Below are positions 12,441-24,342 of a DNA stretch of 64,000 nucleotides, in pieces. Location of the stretch: NCBI GenBank assembly GCA_034440635.1, contig JAOTON010000975.1, positions 1,674,001 through 1,738,000 of the forward strand, written 5' to 3'. The position numbers and the translations under genes are program-made. The notes under the pieces were generated by a model. That model did no database searches, was not told the DNA's origin, and worked only from the letters and a program-made list of their open reading frames with translations. The number at the start of each line of letters is the position of its first letter. The first letter of the stretch is position 1. This DNA is from Lepas anatifera (lineage: Eukaryota; Arthropoda; Thecostraca; Lepadidae).

Positions 12441-12570
12441 GGTAGCAGAAAAAGGACATCACGCAACGCCGCCGTACTTGGCATACCTTTCACCTTATTC
12501 CTTTTGCAACTTCTGACAAAATTTATGGTTCAGTTCGCAATAGGTCAGGTCCTAGCATTGGGCCCAACTA
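12441..12570. mobile_element. Fragment of the AGGTCA-rich TTAA family
   Basis: The words CGCCGTACTTGGCATACC, TTTTGCAACTTCTGACAAAATTT and AATAGGTCAGGTCC match the left end of copy 1 just inside its terminus. Termini and the rest of the element are missing. It lies directly after copy 2, so it may be a broken neighbour or a rearranged piece of it. Confidence 0.6.
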
Positions 12571-13832
12571 AATAACTAGTTTCACTAATTGTAATTTTTA
12601 TCTATGCTTATAACATGTAGGAGACCAGTTAGATGTCGAAACCTGTGGAAGCGTGAAGAACAACTGTCCTGCCATGATCTTTGATGAGTTTGATGAGTTT
12701 GATGAGTGCCATTTACATAACAGGCTCTTCTTACGGTTAACAGTCATTGTGCGGAACCAAAACCCGAAACTTTTGCACAGAATAAGGTTGGGCTCCAAAG
12801 GACAAGTGAATGTCATGAGACATGCACTTTTTCACGTGAAATTGTCAGTTGTCCCGATAAACACATGTGTCTCCATGCTTTGAGGGCCAAAGAAAATAAG
12901 AAGTTTTTTTCTGGTAATTTCTGATGACCCAGATACATAAGCAAATTAGGAGAGTATGTGCATGAATAAGTACAGATAAATCAAATCAAGCAGCTACTCC
13001 AAGAAACACAGATGATGGGGCTGCATAAAACTACCCACACGTCGCATCCACCGTTTAAGCATATATGTACTCCAGATAAGATAAATGTACTTACAGCAGG
13101 CATTAACGCTTACGTTGTTAGATAGCTATGGATTTGTCATCAGTAACTTAATGCGTGCTGCAGGTATTCAATTCACATTCATTTCATTCACATCATATTG
13201 ACTCTCATTCATTCACATCATTAAACTAGAGATCAGCATACAACGCAGCAGCTCCACATTATGCATTCTGTTCACACGCGTTAGAAATCTTGTACGCACA
13301 AATGAGGGCAACGCACTGATTCCTGATGCTATTCAAATGAATGTATTAATCGGCGGGGACTTAGACCGCTGTAGTTTTAAAGTCACGGAAGTATTATTAT
13401 TTTAAATTTCTAGCATGCTGCCTTAGTTCTAGTCCCACGTAAAAAAAACTTATAAAAAAGCAAATTTGACCCCGGGTTGTCATTTTGGTCTACGGTCTAT
13501 CAACTTGACATTGGTATTTCAAATGTCTTCTGCTCCTGGCTATTGTGTGTGTCTATACACTTTCTTTATTACTACACGGAGGTCAATCGATTACCTTACT
13601 GCTTTTTTTTAATTATATCGCAATAGTTTAACACTTGCAATTGGTACAGGACTGACTGCAGTCCTGACTCCTCTCTCTGCACTCTATTAATATTCATAAC
13701 ATCGGCCAATCTACATAGATACGTCTACCAAAATAACTAAGAATGAATCTCAGAACCCGATTGTTAGTGGGAATTACAAAAGTGAAAACAAAAACTAATA
13801 ACATTAATTAGTATAATTCACAATCCAAACAA
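12571..13832. other. No recognisable gene
   Basis: AT-rich sequence with weak direct repetition of ATTCACATCA near 13180-13220. No frame above 80 codons has recognisable content. Confidence 0.4.
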
Positions 13833-14173
13833 CCAATAACCAATCGAAACAATCAATAAGAAATCGAAACAATCAAAATCCAATCACCGTAACAGCAGGT
13901 TTTCAGGCAGCCTTGATCTCCGACTGCGCGTGACTCACCGTGATCCCGTGATCGAACGTCCGTGATCAGACGATGACTATCCACAACAGATGCGCACGAC
14001 AGTCAACACACGTGACCGGCCGAGCTGCGCGCTTCGTCCCTCCACACACGACCCCCGACCTCTGGGCGCCTTACTACGGTGCCGCGGCGCGCCCTTCAGG
14101 CAGCCGGCCGCCCCCGCCGCCGGCGATGGTAGCGCCGCACCGCCCCCGGCTCAGCTGGGGACCAGTGACGTCA
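13833..14173 (+). promoter_or_regulatory. Promoter-like CCAAT and CRE cluster in CpG-rich DNA
   Basis: Three CCAAT words occur at 13833, 13840 and 13880. They are followed by a CpG-rich stretch (about 13910-14230) holding a perfect cAMP-response-type TGACGTCA at 14166-14173. The surroundings are AT-rich, so the composition change is sharp. Frames of 104 and 91 codons cross the GC-rich part but look compositional. No downstream gene is recognisable, so promoter function is inference; an untranslated first exon would fit equally well. Confidence 0.35.
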
Positions 14174-14462
14174 TCACGGCGACAGCAGCGGCCAAAACAG
14201 CTCAGTCGGCAGCTGCCAACATTCACAGACAGACATCATTATTGTTTAGTGCAAAGAAGCTTTAAACTTGAATTTGAGGTTGGATAGCTGAAACGACAAG
14301 AAGGTTTCTGCTTCTGTAAATGCTGTTTTCACATGCCGTTCTGCATGCGCCTTATTGTTGGGGAATAAGTGTCCTGCAGCTGCTTGTAAGTGCAATGGTA
14401 TCATTGGCACGTCGAGGAAGAGTAACTTAATTAGCACCTATCACACGTATGTAATTGAGCAT

Positions 14463-14610
14463 ATGGGGCCGCGGTGGTGTCGCGAGTGCTTCCATTAGCC
14501 GACCCGGTTCAGGCCCGGCGGCTTCCTGAACAGGAGCAAGCTGGCTCCCGAGAAACCCTTCCAACAGGAAGAGTTCGACGCCAATGACCCTGGCCGATAA
14601 GCCCCAAAAA
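14463..14610 (+). mobile_element. tRNA-derived SINE with 11-bp target duplication
   Basis: A perfect direct repeat TAATTGAGCAT flanks it at 14452-14462 and 14611-14621. The body (GCCGACCCGGTTCAGGC, GGCGGCTTCC, GAAACCCTTCCAACAGG, GATAAGCCCCAAAAA) matches the copies at 11358 and 35789. The head GGGGCCGCGGTGGTGTCGCGAG is a reduced tRNA-like region. The exact duplication argues for a fairly recent insertion, although the body has several small deletions. Confidence 0.9.
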
Positions 14611-14621
14611 TAATTGAGCAT

Positions 14622-15785
14622 GACTACCTAAAACGGAACATCAGTTTTCCACATCGAAGTATTCTGTTTGGGGACCAAAGTAGATATAAATATTTTTTCT
14701 TCCAAAACGCAAGTAAGGAAGTAAGCCCTATTTCCAAGCAACAGAGCATGCAATAGAACCCTCCCAAATTTTGCCTATAAAGAAAATCTTCCTCTTTGAT
14801 GTGTTCTTACGGAATCGGCTGGCTGAAGTCCTGGTAGCTTCTAGGGCTGATTCTGCCTCTGATAGGTGCAGCCCCAATTTAAAACAACGTGTTCGAGCAA
14901 GGATATCTTAAGCACCTTGGCTCTGATGTTCTGTAATTTTTTTTTTGGGGGGGGGGGGGTAAGCCTGCTGTAGAGTTTTTCAGGTATCATGCATATTTCT
15001 TCATATTTCATCTCCTTCGACTCCATCGACAGACTGCACGGGGCCGAGACACGGCCGGACCAGCCACCATCGGTGATGCATACTATGCCATGTAATTCAA
15101 TATAATATCATATATGACATAATAGTGTGACCGAGGTACTTGTAGCTTCGTTCACCATTCTTTTCACCTATCTTCCCTTTTCTATTGTATTAGTGACATC
15201 ATCGCTCTCCGCCTGTCCCGTGGTTGCCAAGCAGCATGTGGACACCTTTTCATTAACGGTGCTTCATCCTCCGAAAACCACACACCACTGGGGATGCCTT
15301 TTAAATGTTGCGAAGAGCGCCGTACCGATGATAGTGCTGACATTTCCAAGTTTTACAAATCTTGTCGGGAAATATGGTATTAGTTTTTACAGCATCCTTG
15401 TCTTCACGGGACTGAGTGAATAGTCACAAGTGAGCCTTGGTCAATTAAGAGCCTTGGTGCCCTTTATTTTGATTTATAAATTGTGCAGAAGTTCAAAACA
15501 GAAACCATTGGGTGAACTGGAATAAATATACGACCCGATTATTGGCAATTTATATCTGGTATAAAGCTTTCATATATGTACACGCATATTTTTTTCTGTC
15601 GGAAGTTTTTAAGACGATAGCTGTCATTGGTAAAGTACTAAAAAAACAAAGGGTCTTAGGAGCTGAAATGGAAAATATGACCTATTTGGTTGATTGGGCC
15701 ATAATCTGAGTCTGGATGCCACAGTTATTTTAGGCACCATTTCTGGGAGCATTTTCGAAGCTTACCTCTGATCCGTTTTGGAAGT
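14622..15785. other. No recognisable gene
   Basis: A T/G homopolymer tract lies at 14938-14960. The 98-codon plus frame at 15127-15423 has hydrophobic stretches but no family I recognise and no supporting context. Confidence 0.4.
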
Positions 15786-16026
15786 TATTTATTTATTCAT
15801 CTCATATGAGCGACAGGGCTTGCCCCAGTAAAAGCTCAAGTCAGTTATACCATCCAGATTCCCTAAAATTACATACATGGCACATGTTAAAAAACAAGTC
15901 AAGACAAAAGTAAATACAAGGTAAGAATAAAAAGATACAAATATACAAAATAAAACTCTAAAAACATTAAAAAATACATGTGTAAGGAAACAATAAAATA
16001 CAATGAAATAAAATAAATGGTGGTTC

Positions 16027-17139
16027 CTACTCCCTAACATATTTCCGAACTTGAGATTTGAACTGACCTGATGATAATCTAAATGGGTCAGCAAATGGAC
16101 AGGCAAGCATAAAATCATTAAAAGCTTTGGGCAGCCGACAGTACACACCCCGCCTCACAGTCTCCTTTGTGTACAGTGGTACGCTCAGCAAAGTGCCTGC
16201 CATTGCACGTGTTCTTCTTGCTGGCACGTGGAGCGGGAAGCTACCAAGCAGAAAGGCGGAATCGATCTGGGCCGTTAGAATTTTGTGTACAAAAGTAATG
16301 TCATATTGCAGTCTTCTCTTGGCTAGACTTGGGATTTTGAAATGGGCCAGAAGTTCATCGTATCCTAGATTTACGGAGGGTTGAGTAGAAACGGATGCTA
16401 GCCAGATAAGAAATTTATGCTGAATTTTTTCCAGTCTTTCCAGATGCGTTTTGGCAGACCCACCCCAAATAATACATCCAAACTCAAGAATTGAACGAAC
16501 ATTGGAAAAATATGCCGTCAAAATTGGCTTGGGTTTCAATTTCGAGCTCGCTCTCACTCCTCCCACCGGATGGCCAGTCTGGAGCGACCGAATCATCACA
16601 CCTAACATCCTGTTTGCTCGACTTACGATTTTATCTATATGTTCTGCGAATGTTAATTTGGAATCCAGCCAAATGCCAAGGTCCCGAATGAAAGATACTT
16701 TTTCTAGGGCGTCGTTTTCAATTTTGTAGATGTTCAGCATCGGTTTCTTCTTCAGAGAAATTGTAAATGATTTGCATTTGGACGGATTAAGCTGCAGCTT
16801 CCAAAGATGAGACCAATTGGCCAAACGTGTCAAGTCAGCTTGAAGTAGCTCTGAGTCCTCAGGAGTCACAATTTTATGATACAATTTTACGTCGTCGGCG
16901 AAAAGAAGACAGTTCGTTTTAATTTTGTCCGAGAGATCATTGATGAAGAGAGCAAACAGGATCGGTGAGATAATTCCACCCTCCGGCGTTCCAGAGCGCA
17001 CAGGTGTCCACTCAGAAAATTTTCCATTAACAACTACGCGTTGCTTTCGATTTGTGAGGTAGAAGAGAGCCATTGAGGGCGGCACCTGAGATTTGATAGG
17101 AGTTTTGTAACTTATGAAGCAGTAATTTGTGGTTGACAC
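16027..17139 (-). pseudogene. Reverse transcriptase, C-terminal two thirds (LINE pol)
   Basis: A 370-codon open frame holds the catalytic core of a LINE reverse transcriptase. FADD, two of the metal-binding aspartates, is at residues 80-83. TPEGGIISPILFALF lies near residues 51-65, the LNPSKC motif near 106, and a DLGIWLDSKL motif near 153-162. The C-terminal part holds the conserved CIIWGGSAKTHLERLEKIQHKF block and ends at a natural stop. The apparent start codon is incidental: homology continues upstream in another frame, where plus-strand counterparts have a YTDYSAAFQSVNH block, so a frameshift near 17140 cuts the gene. Closest visible relative: the plus-strand pol at 54953-57656. Confidence 0.88.
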
Positions 17140-17301
17140 TCTGGAACGCCGAGGAGTAGTCGGTGTATATAACGTCAGTTTGATGACCAGATGAGATCGC
17201 CTCCCACGCCGTTTTTAGAAGACAAGCTAAATTTGTATCACAAGAGCGGCGTGGGACAAAGCCGTGTTGGTTTGGGGCCAGGACCGGTTGAACGTGAGAG
17301 A

Positions 17302-17598
17302 TTAGTACGTCACATACACAGCGCTCCAGAATCTTGCCGAACAGAGGGGTGAGTGAGATAGAGCGGTAATTTGAAGCGAGTTTTTAGAGCCCTTTTTGTG
17401 CACAGGAACGATGTTCGCTTCCGCCCACCTGCCCGGAAAAGCTCCCCGCTGAACACTCATGTTGAACAAGATGACCAAGGGAGTTACCAATTGTTCACTA
17501 CATTCTTTAATAACACGCGCACTAATGTTATCCGGCCCACAGGCTTTGTGAGCCTGTAACGATGTGAGTGCGCGGCGAACATCTCCTTCAGTCACCAC
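17302..17598 (-). pseudogene. Reverse transcriptase N-terminal fragment (LINE pol)
   Basis: A 98-codon frame carries AHKACGPDNISARVIKEC and RWAEANIVPVHKKGSKN, the first conserved blocks of LINE reverse transcriptase. It then loses the expected NYRPIS-like block through a frameshift. It belongs to the same gene as 16027-17139; the intervening 160 bp encode a QHGFVPRRSCDTNL-like block in a third frame. Confidence 0.82.
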
Positions 17599-17600
17599 AA

Positions 17601-18433
17601 AACGATTCGAAGTGGCAGGTCAAATACCGGAGGAGAAGGATACACTTGTACATGAGGCTCAGTGAATTTCCTGCGAACGCTTGGTTCAGGAGATTTGCCC
17701 GCTCTACATCGCCATGAACCTCAGTGTTGCCGTCCAACATCACGAAGAGAGCCTTTAGTTCCACGACACATTTGAGGTAAGTTCTGAACTACTGGCTCCA
17801 ATGGGGTTTATCCGCTGTTTGAGTTCTTAACGTTGATCAACACTTTAAAGTTGTTGACGAAAAAAGTAAAAAACTCCGCCTTTTCAAGGCTTCATAAAAG
17901 TTTCCCACCACCCAGCTTAAGCAATCAGGAGGCGCCTGGCTTTAAGTGCGGCTTTTTCTTGGCTTTCCCGATCCCTTGCCTGTAACAGCTTTGACGCTAA
18001 GCTCCCAGTTCGAGATCGATAGCTTCAAGTTTCTTGGGCGGAGTGATTGAAAACCGTGGTTGTTGTTTTGACTGTATGATTTACAGGAGAGCGCAGTATT
18101 TTGGCACAGTAATCGATAACCGTGGGCATCATTTCAACCTCACGGAATAGCGCTGATCGGTTGTCCAAACTTTCAGTTAGAGCTCTACCATCTTCCGAGG
18201 CTTTTACATTAGACATGGGCTCCATCCAACTAGAAAGAGGCTTGTGATTCGTACTTTTATTAATTGTTTGAGCTGACGAGTGAATTCCTTTAGAATATTT
18301 CCCATCGTACTGTATGAAATATATTTGAGGAAGTTTACCATATAAAACAAAACGGTCTTATGGATAATTTGTATTGGCATTTATCTAGTATTATGTTTAA
18401 TACTTTGATGCAATACTTATACTTGTATGTACT
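17601..18433 (-). other. Possible degenerate 5' extension of the minus LINE
   Basis: The 66-codon minus frame at 18025-18225 has a loosely similar layout to the linker between endonuclease and reverse transcriptase in the plus-strand LINE. Several stops intervene, and the resemblance is too weak to be certain. No endonuclease motif was found. Positions 18226-18433 show nothing. Confidence 0.3.
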
Positions 18434-19371
18434 ATAACACTCGCTCTGCCGAGGGGAGGCGAAATTCGCTCCCCGTCGTGGTTTTCCCGAGACGAAACAA
18501 AAAAGGGACGCGGAACAACGAAACTTGCAATGCCTTTTCCTTGATCAATTTTACGTATCTGACCAAATGTTTTAGGTCAGGTCCTGTCAGGTCCAGTAGC
18601 TATTCAACGTCACGTGACCCGACCTCAAAATATAAAATCACGAGTTTGAACCGGCGCCTTAGGAACATCAGCCAACCGATCACTTTGCAACTTTTGCAAT
18701 ATGATGAGGTCATTAGGGTTTACAAACCTGCTGTCTCGAAATTTTATAATTGTTGAATTGTTGACCTAACGTAGCGTCAAATTTTTGGTCACCCCATTAT
18801 AAGTCTATGGTGAAAAATAGGAAGGGCTCGTTGTCAATAAACACTGGATAGATTAAGCTGAAGATCATCAAACAGTGCATTCTTACCACGATCTTGACCA
18901 TTAAGCTGAGTTTTTGACCATCTGACCTCTCAAAGGTCACAGGAGCAGGAGGTCACAGGAGCAAACAATGACTGTTTTGCCAATAACTTCTCACTGAATT
19001 GAGATAAAGCTCCTATTTTGCTTGCATGGTGCTTATATTGTCCTGGGGAGTCGATTAATATGCAACATGACTATACCAGGTGATCCTGTGATACAATAAT
19101 ATTTGCTCTAGCTGCGCTGAGTAAAATTCTAGAGGGAGAAACGTACACTGCTCTGTTGTAAGCCTATGGAACCTTCTTTGACCTATGCTGACCTCAATAT
19201 TGACCTGACATAAAACTAACTTCCATAATTTCTCTTCGCCTCGTCAAGAGCTTTTGAACGCCGTTCGTAATTTTTATTTAGCTTTCCTAGGATATGAGAT
19301 ATGGAGGGGGGCGAAATACGCCCCTCCCCAGCGAGGTGCGTCATGCCACAAACCCCAGCGGGGCGCGTAAT
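18434..19371. mobile_element. AGGTCA-rich TTAA-family element, copy 3
   Basis: The interior aligns by eye with other copies. It has TTTAGGTCAGGTCC, TCACGTGACCCGACCTCAAAA, AAATCACGAGTTTGA, GGTCACCCCATTAT, and a GACCTCTCAAAGGTCA everted pair near 18925. The termini are diverged (ATAACACTCGCTCTGCCGAGGGG on the left, CCCCAGCGGGGCGCGTAATAA on the right) and TTAA is not exact, so the ends are approximate. The subterminal GAGGCGAAATTCGCTCC and GGGGGCGAAATACGCCCC are inverted with respect to each other. It looks older than copies 1, 2 and 4. Confidence 0.68.
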
Positions 19372-21075
19372 AATACTTATTTATACTTAGTAGGCCTTAT
19401 AAACTCATTTTCCGCCCTCCCTAGTTTCGTGTTGATGTCTGCGAAAGCGGACGGCTTCATAAGTTCTTGTCGGTGGTCTTTTGGTGAGCTTTGTTGAAAT
19501 ATTATTTTCTGAGTGCCCTGAAAAACGTCATCATGCTATATGCAATGCCATTCGTTCCAATGGTCTTTGGTTTTCACATGCCATTCACATCCACAGCCAC
19601 ATCCCAATATCGTTGTGCTGTGGCAAAGACAAGGGAAAGGAGGGGTTTGTTGATTTACGAAAATTGTTTCAGGGAGAAGTGGTTGAACTGGGCTGAAACA
19701 CCATTGATATGTGGGGACGCACAATTTGCACATTGGTCTCAATAATGCACACTGAGGTTTCTGATCACATTGACTCCGATAAAGGAATGTTTTTAGGCGG
19801 GAAGTATTCCTTTTCAGAAATCAAATATTTGTTGTGCAGCCATCTGCGATTCCTGAGTTGGTTACATATTGACTTCCTTATCATGTATATATTTATACCT
19901 ACGTCATGTATTCTAAAAGTTCTGCTGTTCCTGCACAACAAAAGGAAAACGTTTCTGAAGTCACAACTTTGATGAAATACTTAAACAAAAACAGGTTCTT
20001 CAGGTTCTTTGATACTGACGTGGTGCATCTGACTCATCTTTTCATTGAGTCTTAATCTGAGTCTGGAACCCGCAATAGACCACACTGCACTTCAAAGTTT
20101 CATAGTCACTGGAAGAAAAACAATGACTTCATTCCAGGGTCAGCAGTCTACAATTCACAGGAATAAAAAATACTAAACTGCTATGGATTATATCAGCTGG
20201 ATTTTCGGAATCTGGTGTCTGAGAAACTGTTGTGACGAGACTCATAAAAGAACGTGAATATTCGGTTTGCATACTTAGGAGACCCAAATGTGTGTACTCA
20301 GGCGTCTAGATCACACGTGTGACGTCACATCCGCTGATCTGCGCTTGCTGTTGGAGGGAGGCTGAGTCAAACCTGCTTGGACTTGTCCTGGCTGAGTTAA
20401 AGGGAGATACGCAAAAAAATTGTATTGAGGTTTCTTACTACTTGAAAAATATTCATTACGAAACTCAATTACTTTTGTATCTTCGGCAAAATTTTTGGAG
20501 GCTACCTAACTACTATTGAAATATGTTAGCGCTCCCGGCAAAAGGCTGGAACCCGCCCTTCATCTCAATGTTTTCAAAAGCTGTTAAACGTTTTAAAGTA
20601 ATTGTTTTTGTAATAAAAATGTCTGTTATCCAGTATTTGTATCTGAATTAATCTTACCTAGCCTATAAAAACTAAGAATGAATCACTTTGCGCTAAAAGT
20701 GTAGCATAAAATAATTGCTCATGCCTTCAATCGTTTTGTACCTCTGGTATTCAGTCGTTTTCTACAAAATTCCCAGGATGACGAAACTTTTGCGTCAGAT
20801 AGGTCTCGTGACCCACGTATGAGCATTCCTGGGCTTCTGATTGGTCAATCGATTTCTTTTAAGTCCTATATTTCTGTTTCAAAAGAGTTTTGGAACGTTG
20901 TTTTTTCAAGTATTTTTCTGTGATCGTTTGAGGTTCTACACCACTGCTTAGGGCAGATATGACCTAGTTCTTAGACAAATTGAGAAGTGAACAACCGAGG
21001 CTACGTCATTTGACCGGTAGTGAGAATTCTCGATAAGTAGTCTAGAAATTGTTTCTTGAAGCAATTAAAGATAGC
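19372..21075. other. No recognisable gene
   Basis: Frames up to 87 codons occur, none with family motifs. The sequence is AT-rich and low-copy as far as can be judged from within the window. Confidence 0.4.
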
Positions 21076-21311
21076 CATTGGTGGATCTGGGAAACGCCTT
21101 TTAGGGAGGGGAAATTAACAGCTAAGGGGGAGGAGTACAAATGGCGTACATCGTGAAGAAAACCAGTTAGATACTAGTATCCAGTGAAAATCGCAAAAAG
21201 TGTTTTTTCAAGAAAAATGATGAAAATGTGCCTCTTTGGTGGGGGCCAAAAGATGATATTTCGGGGTCTTGGGGGCCATTGCTCAATATCCCCCCCCTGA
21301 ATCTGCTAGTG
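21076..21311. mobile_element. Small hAT-like terminal-inverted-repeat element
   Basis: The left end CATTGGTGGATCTGGG and right end CCCCTGAATCTGCTAGTG are imperfect inverted repeats related to the CAGTGGCGGATCCAGG termini seen at 54337 and 58366. The internal ATGATATTTC..GGGGGCCA words are shared with the element at 58366-58570. There is no clear 8-bp duplication, so this is an old copy. It is non-coding. Confidence 0.6.
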
Positions 21312-23749
21312 TACATAACAACAGTTGTGCAGTCCTTAAAAAGAGTAATAGTGGTAAAAACTCTAGCTGTATGGTTGACTGTCCTATATATAGGCGCATT
21401 GAGGCCCAAGTGCAGGAAAACGTAAAAGGCTACACAAAAAATGACCTGCAAGGTGAACCAACCGATGTAACCAAGTCAAACTAGCACCGATTAAAATATA
21501 AATAGCCCCTCTTGAAAATGAAAAGGTCAGAATTAGGCTACAATATGTGATTGAATATTTAGAAATAATTTTGTCCGTGTTTTGGAACATTTTTTGCCAA
21601 AATTCAGAGATCAAGAACATCTAAGGTTGGCTACCCACATATCCCTGATGCGACCAACATGACCACCTGAAGTGGAACAAAATTTTGCGAGAACTGAGGT
21701 TTTAAATTGCTCCCAGTAAATATGTCCTAGTGAGTAAAAACTTACTCTCAATAAGTGAAAGTAAAAAGGAATAACATTTACAGTGATTTGGAGACTAATG
21801 AATTACATATAGCGTACTCTTAGTACCAAACAGCGAAATGTTAAGTATATGTGCAGTGAATACAAGTTGTGTGCACTGTTATACAAGCATGTGTCCATTA
21901 GCTGCTCATATGAATCAGATAAAAATGTTATCAAATACCTAATACAAAAAGACATGAAAAAATAATCTGCGCTGTCAGGGTCTAGTACCCTTACTGCAAC
22001 TGCTTGTTATGATCAATCATTGCTAAGATCATCATTGCTGAGATAGCAGACAACCACCATTTGACTGTAGCAGTTACCATGCTGAGACTTAGCTACTTGA
22101 AGGATACATTTAATTTACATTTTTTAAAGAATACATATAATTCAAATATCTCAAGTGCCTACAACCAAATATAGGTACTCTCCCAGAGGAAGAGTGCCTC
22201 CTAATACCACAACCATCATCCAGCAAATCCTGGAAAGATTGAAGCAGATCAATGAGCATCACCACATTCACCTGCTCAATGGAAACTTTTGTGGAATCAT
22301 TACAATTTTGCAAAGCTTGATTTGATAAAATTGACTTAGGTAGGCACCACAGAAAGCTACCTGCAGTTTATCTGACTTCATGGGCACCAAAAAGCAGATA
22401 TTTTTCTAGGTGCAAAGCCAGACCTTGAAACTCTCATCTCCGCAGGTCTACGGTTTGGATATCTCCCATGCACTTGATTGAAATGTGTATTCTAATTGAC
22501 ACCCTCAAAACCACACAACTCTCCTGGGCTTTTGAGATCTGGCAGACTTCACTTTGTCCTACGTTGCTCTGGCTGCGGCATAATATATAAGAATTGGTAG
22601 AGGGTTTACCACTGGTAAACAAAACCTCCTATTCTGATTTAGGTCAAAACCTACAGCCTCATATTATACCAACCACCTCGACGTCATCTTCGAATTCCCG
22701 CACCAAGCCCACACCCACCACACAGCAGCTTCAACACGTATTCAGGTATTTCTGACTGTTTTCTTCTCGCTACTCGCGCGCCAGAAACGCCAAACTTTGT
22801 GGTTACTCAAGTGGCGACCTGGTGGTCCCTAATCGTCCTTTTGGTTGCAGGCATGGCGACCAGACCATCTCTAATTCCGTGAAACGAGTCCTCAAGTACA
22901 AAGTAAGCAGTTGGGTTACTATCTTATGCGCTGTAATTTTACTATTAATCCTGATATAGACTTTAAAGTTTTCTTTTTTGTTCAAAATAAATAGTCAAAT
23001 TCATATAAAAGAATGAATATCACCGTTCTCATGCCATCGCAATTTAGATTAACTTTTTCCCATGGCTTTACATGGGCCTATTTCGTTGCCGATGTGGATA
23101 CCTACCCATCTCTAACTTAGCTGTGAAATAACGCGATTGAGTAAGGATACATTATTTGTCACTAATTTGCATCGTCTGTCACTAATACTTATAATGTAGG
23201 TACCTAAAAGAAGTCAAGGTAGCATTGCCATGTCATGGATCGTTCTTTAACGTGGCGGTAAGATCGTGGAAATACTTTTTTGTGCTGGTAAGTGCAAATC
23301 TTGACCTCTGTCAATTCTCCATGATTGGCTACCTAAGTTCTGTTCCTTGAACCTCATTTGGCGACCCACGAGCGTGGGCGAGTTGGCGAGATTCTTGACC
23401 CCTGGCAAAATTGAAAACTTTGAGCTCGATGCGTGACCCCTAAAAACTATTTGATTTTGCTGATTTTGGTGTCAACGGACTCAGAATGATCCAAATAATG
23501 GGAAAAGTCACCCCCACCTATAAATTTCAAAACTTCATCAAATATGCTCCACCCTAATACGCATCGATACCGCCTTCCTAAATTGTATGCGATTGAGCTG
23601 TGTATATGAGCCTTCTAAAATTGTAATATATGTATGCTGCTTGCGAAGCAAACGTTTTAGTTGCATCAATTTTCAATTTTAGACGGCAAAAGTATTTTAA
23701 AAGACTAGTCAAGAATTTGATCAGCCAACTATTTGTTCTTATCTAACAA
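21312..23749. other. No recognisable gene
   Basis: Frames up to 78 codons without recognisable content. No repeat family of this window is represented. It may be single-copy intergenic or intronic sequence. Confidence 0.4.
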
Positions 23750-23932
23750 GATAATATTTAGCGTGTGGTGACGGATTGTGGGTAGATATTCCTCAGTCTG
23801 CTGATCGTGACATGATAATATTTGCGTGTGGTGACGGATTGTGGGTAGATATTTCTCAGTCTGCTGATCTGACATGATAATATTTAGCTGGTGACGGATT
23901 TGGGTGATTTTCAGTCTGCTGATCGTGACTGC
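23750..23932. repeat. Three-unit tandem repeat of about 62-65 bp
   Basis: The unit contains GATAATATTT, GTGGTGACGGATTGTGGGT and CAGTCTGCTGATCGTGAC in that order. Units start at about 23750, 23814 and 23876. The third unit has lost several short blocks. The 95-codon minus frame over it is repeat-encoded. Confidence 0.9.
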
Positions 23933-24342
23933 CAACGTGCGAGCGGAAATCACATTAAAAAATGCTGTGTACGAGCCTTGGGGATTTTTATTGAAAATAA
24001 TCAAGTCGGCTGACATATTGTGAAAAAATAGCTGATAAGTCCCATTATTTTGTTTTATAGAACTTTTACTTCGCTAGGGATTTAAGTTTTCGCATTGACG
24101 TGACGCCCTGATCTAATAGCCCCTTACGCCACTTAAGACCCTGTTAATTTGTGCCGCAAATGAATAGTTATAAAAATGAGGACCTCTTATCGAAAACAAA
24201 TATTATAAGGACCTGAAGTGACACTTATATTTTTTAATATTTTTTATATATTGAAACATATTGCACGTTTAAAACGAGCAATTGAGGCAAGCTATGCGAC
24301 TTTCTATCCACCAGTGCCAAGCTCACATCCAGCAGATAGGTT
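23933..24342. other. No recognisable feature
   Basis: AT-rich sequence with a TATTTTTTATATA stretch near 24232. Nothing else was recognised. Confidence 0.4.

Larger units (their letters stand above)
15786..17600 (-). mobile_element. CR1/Jockey-like non-LTR retrotransposon, 5'-truncated
   Basis: This minus-strand element ends 3' in short AATA repeats (seen on the plus strand as TTATTTATTTATTCAT from 15786). It encodes the reverse transcriptase of a CR1/Jockey-type LINE. Motifs in order are HKACGPDNIS, GRWAEANIVPVHKKGS, RSGTPEGGIISPILF, LLFADDVKLY, LNPSKCKSF and DLGIWLDSKLTF. No RNase H domain or LTR is visible. The protein is closely related along its length to the plus-strand LINE at 38821-57890, so both belong to one family. 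The 5' portion is degenerate; traces may reach 18225. The endonuclease domain is not recognisable here, so this copy is dead. Confidence 0.9.
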
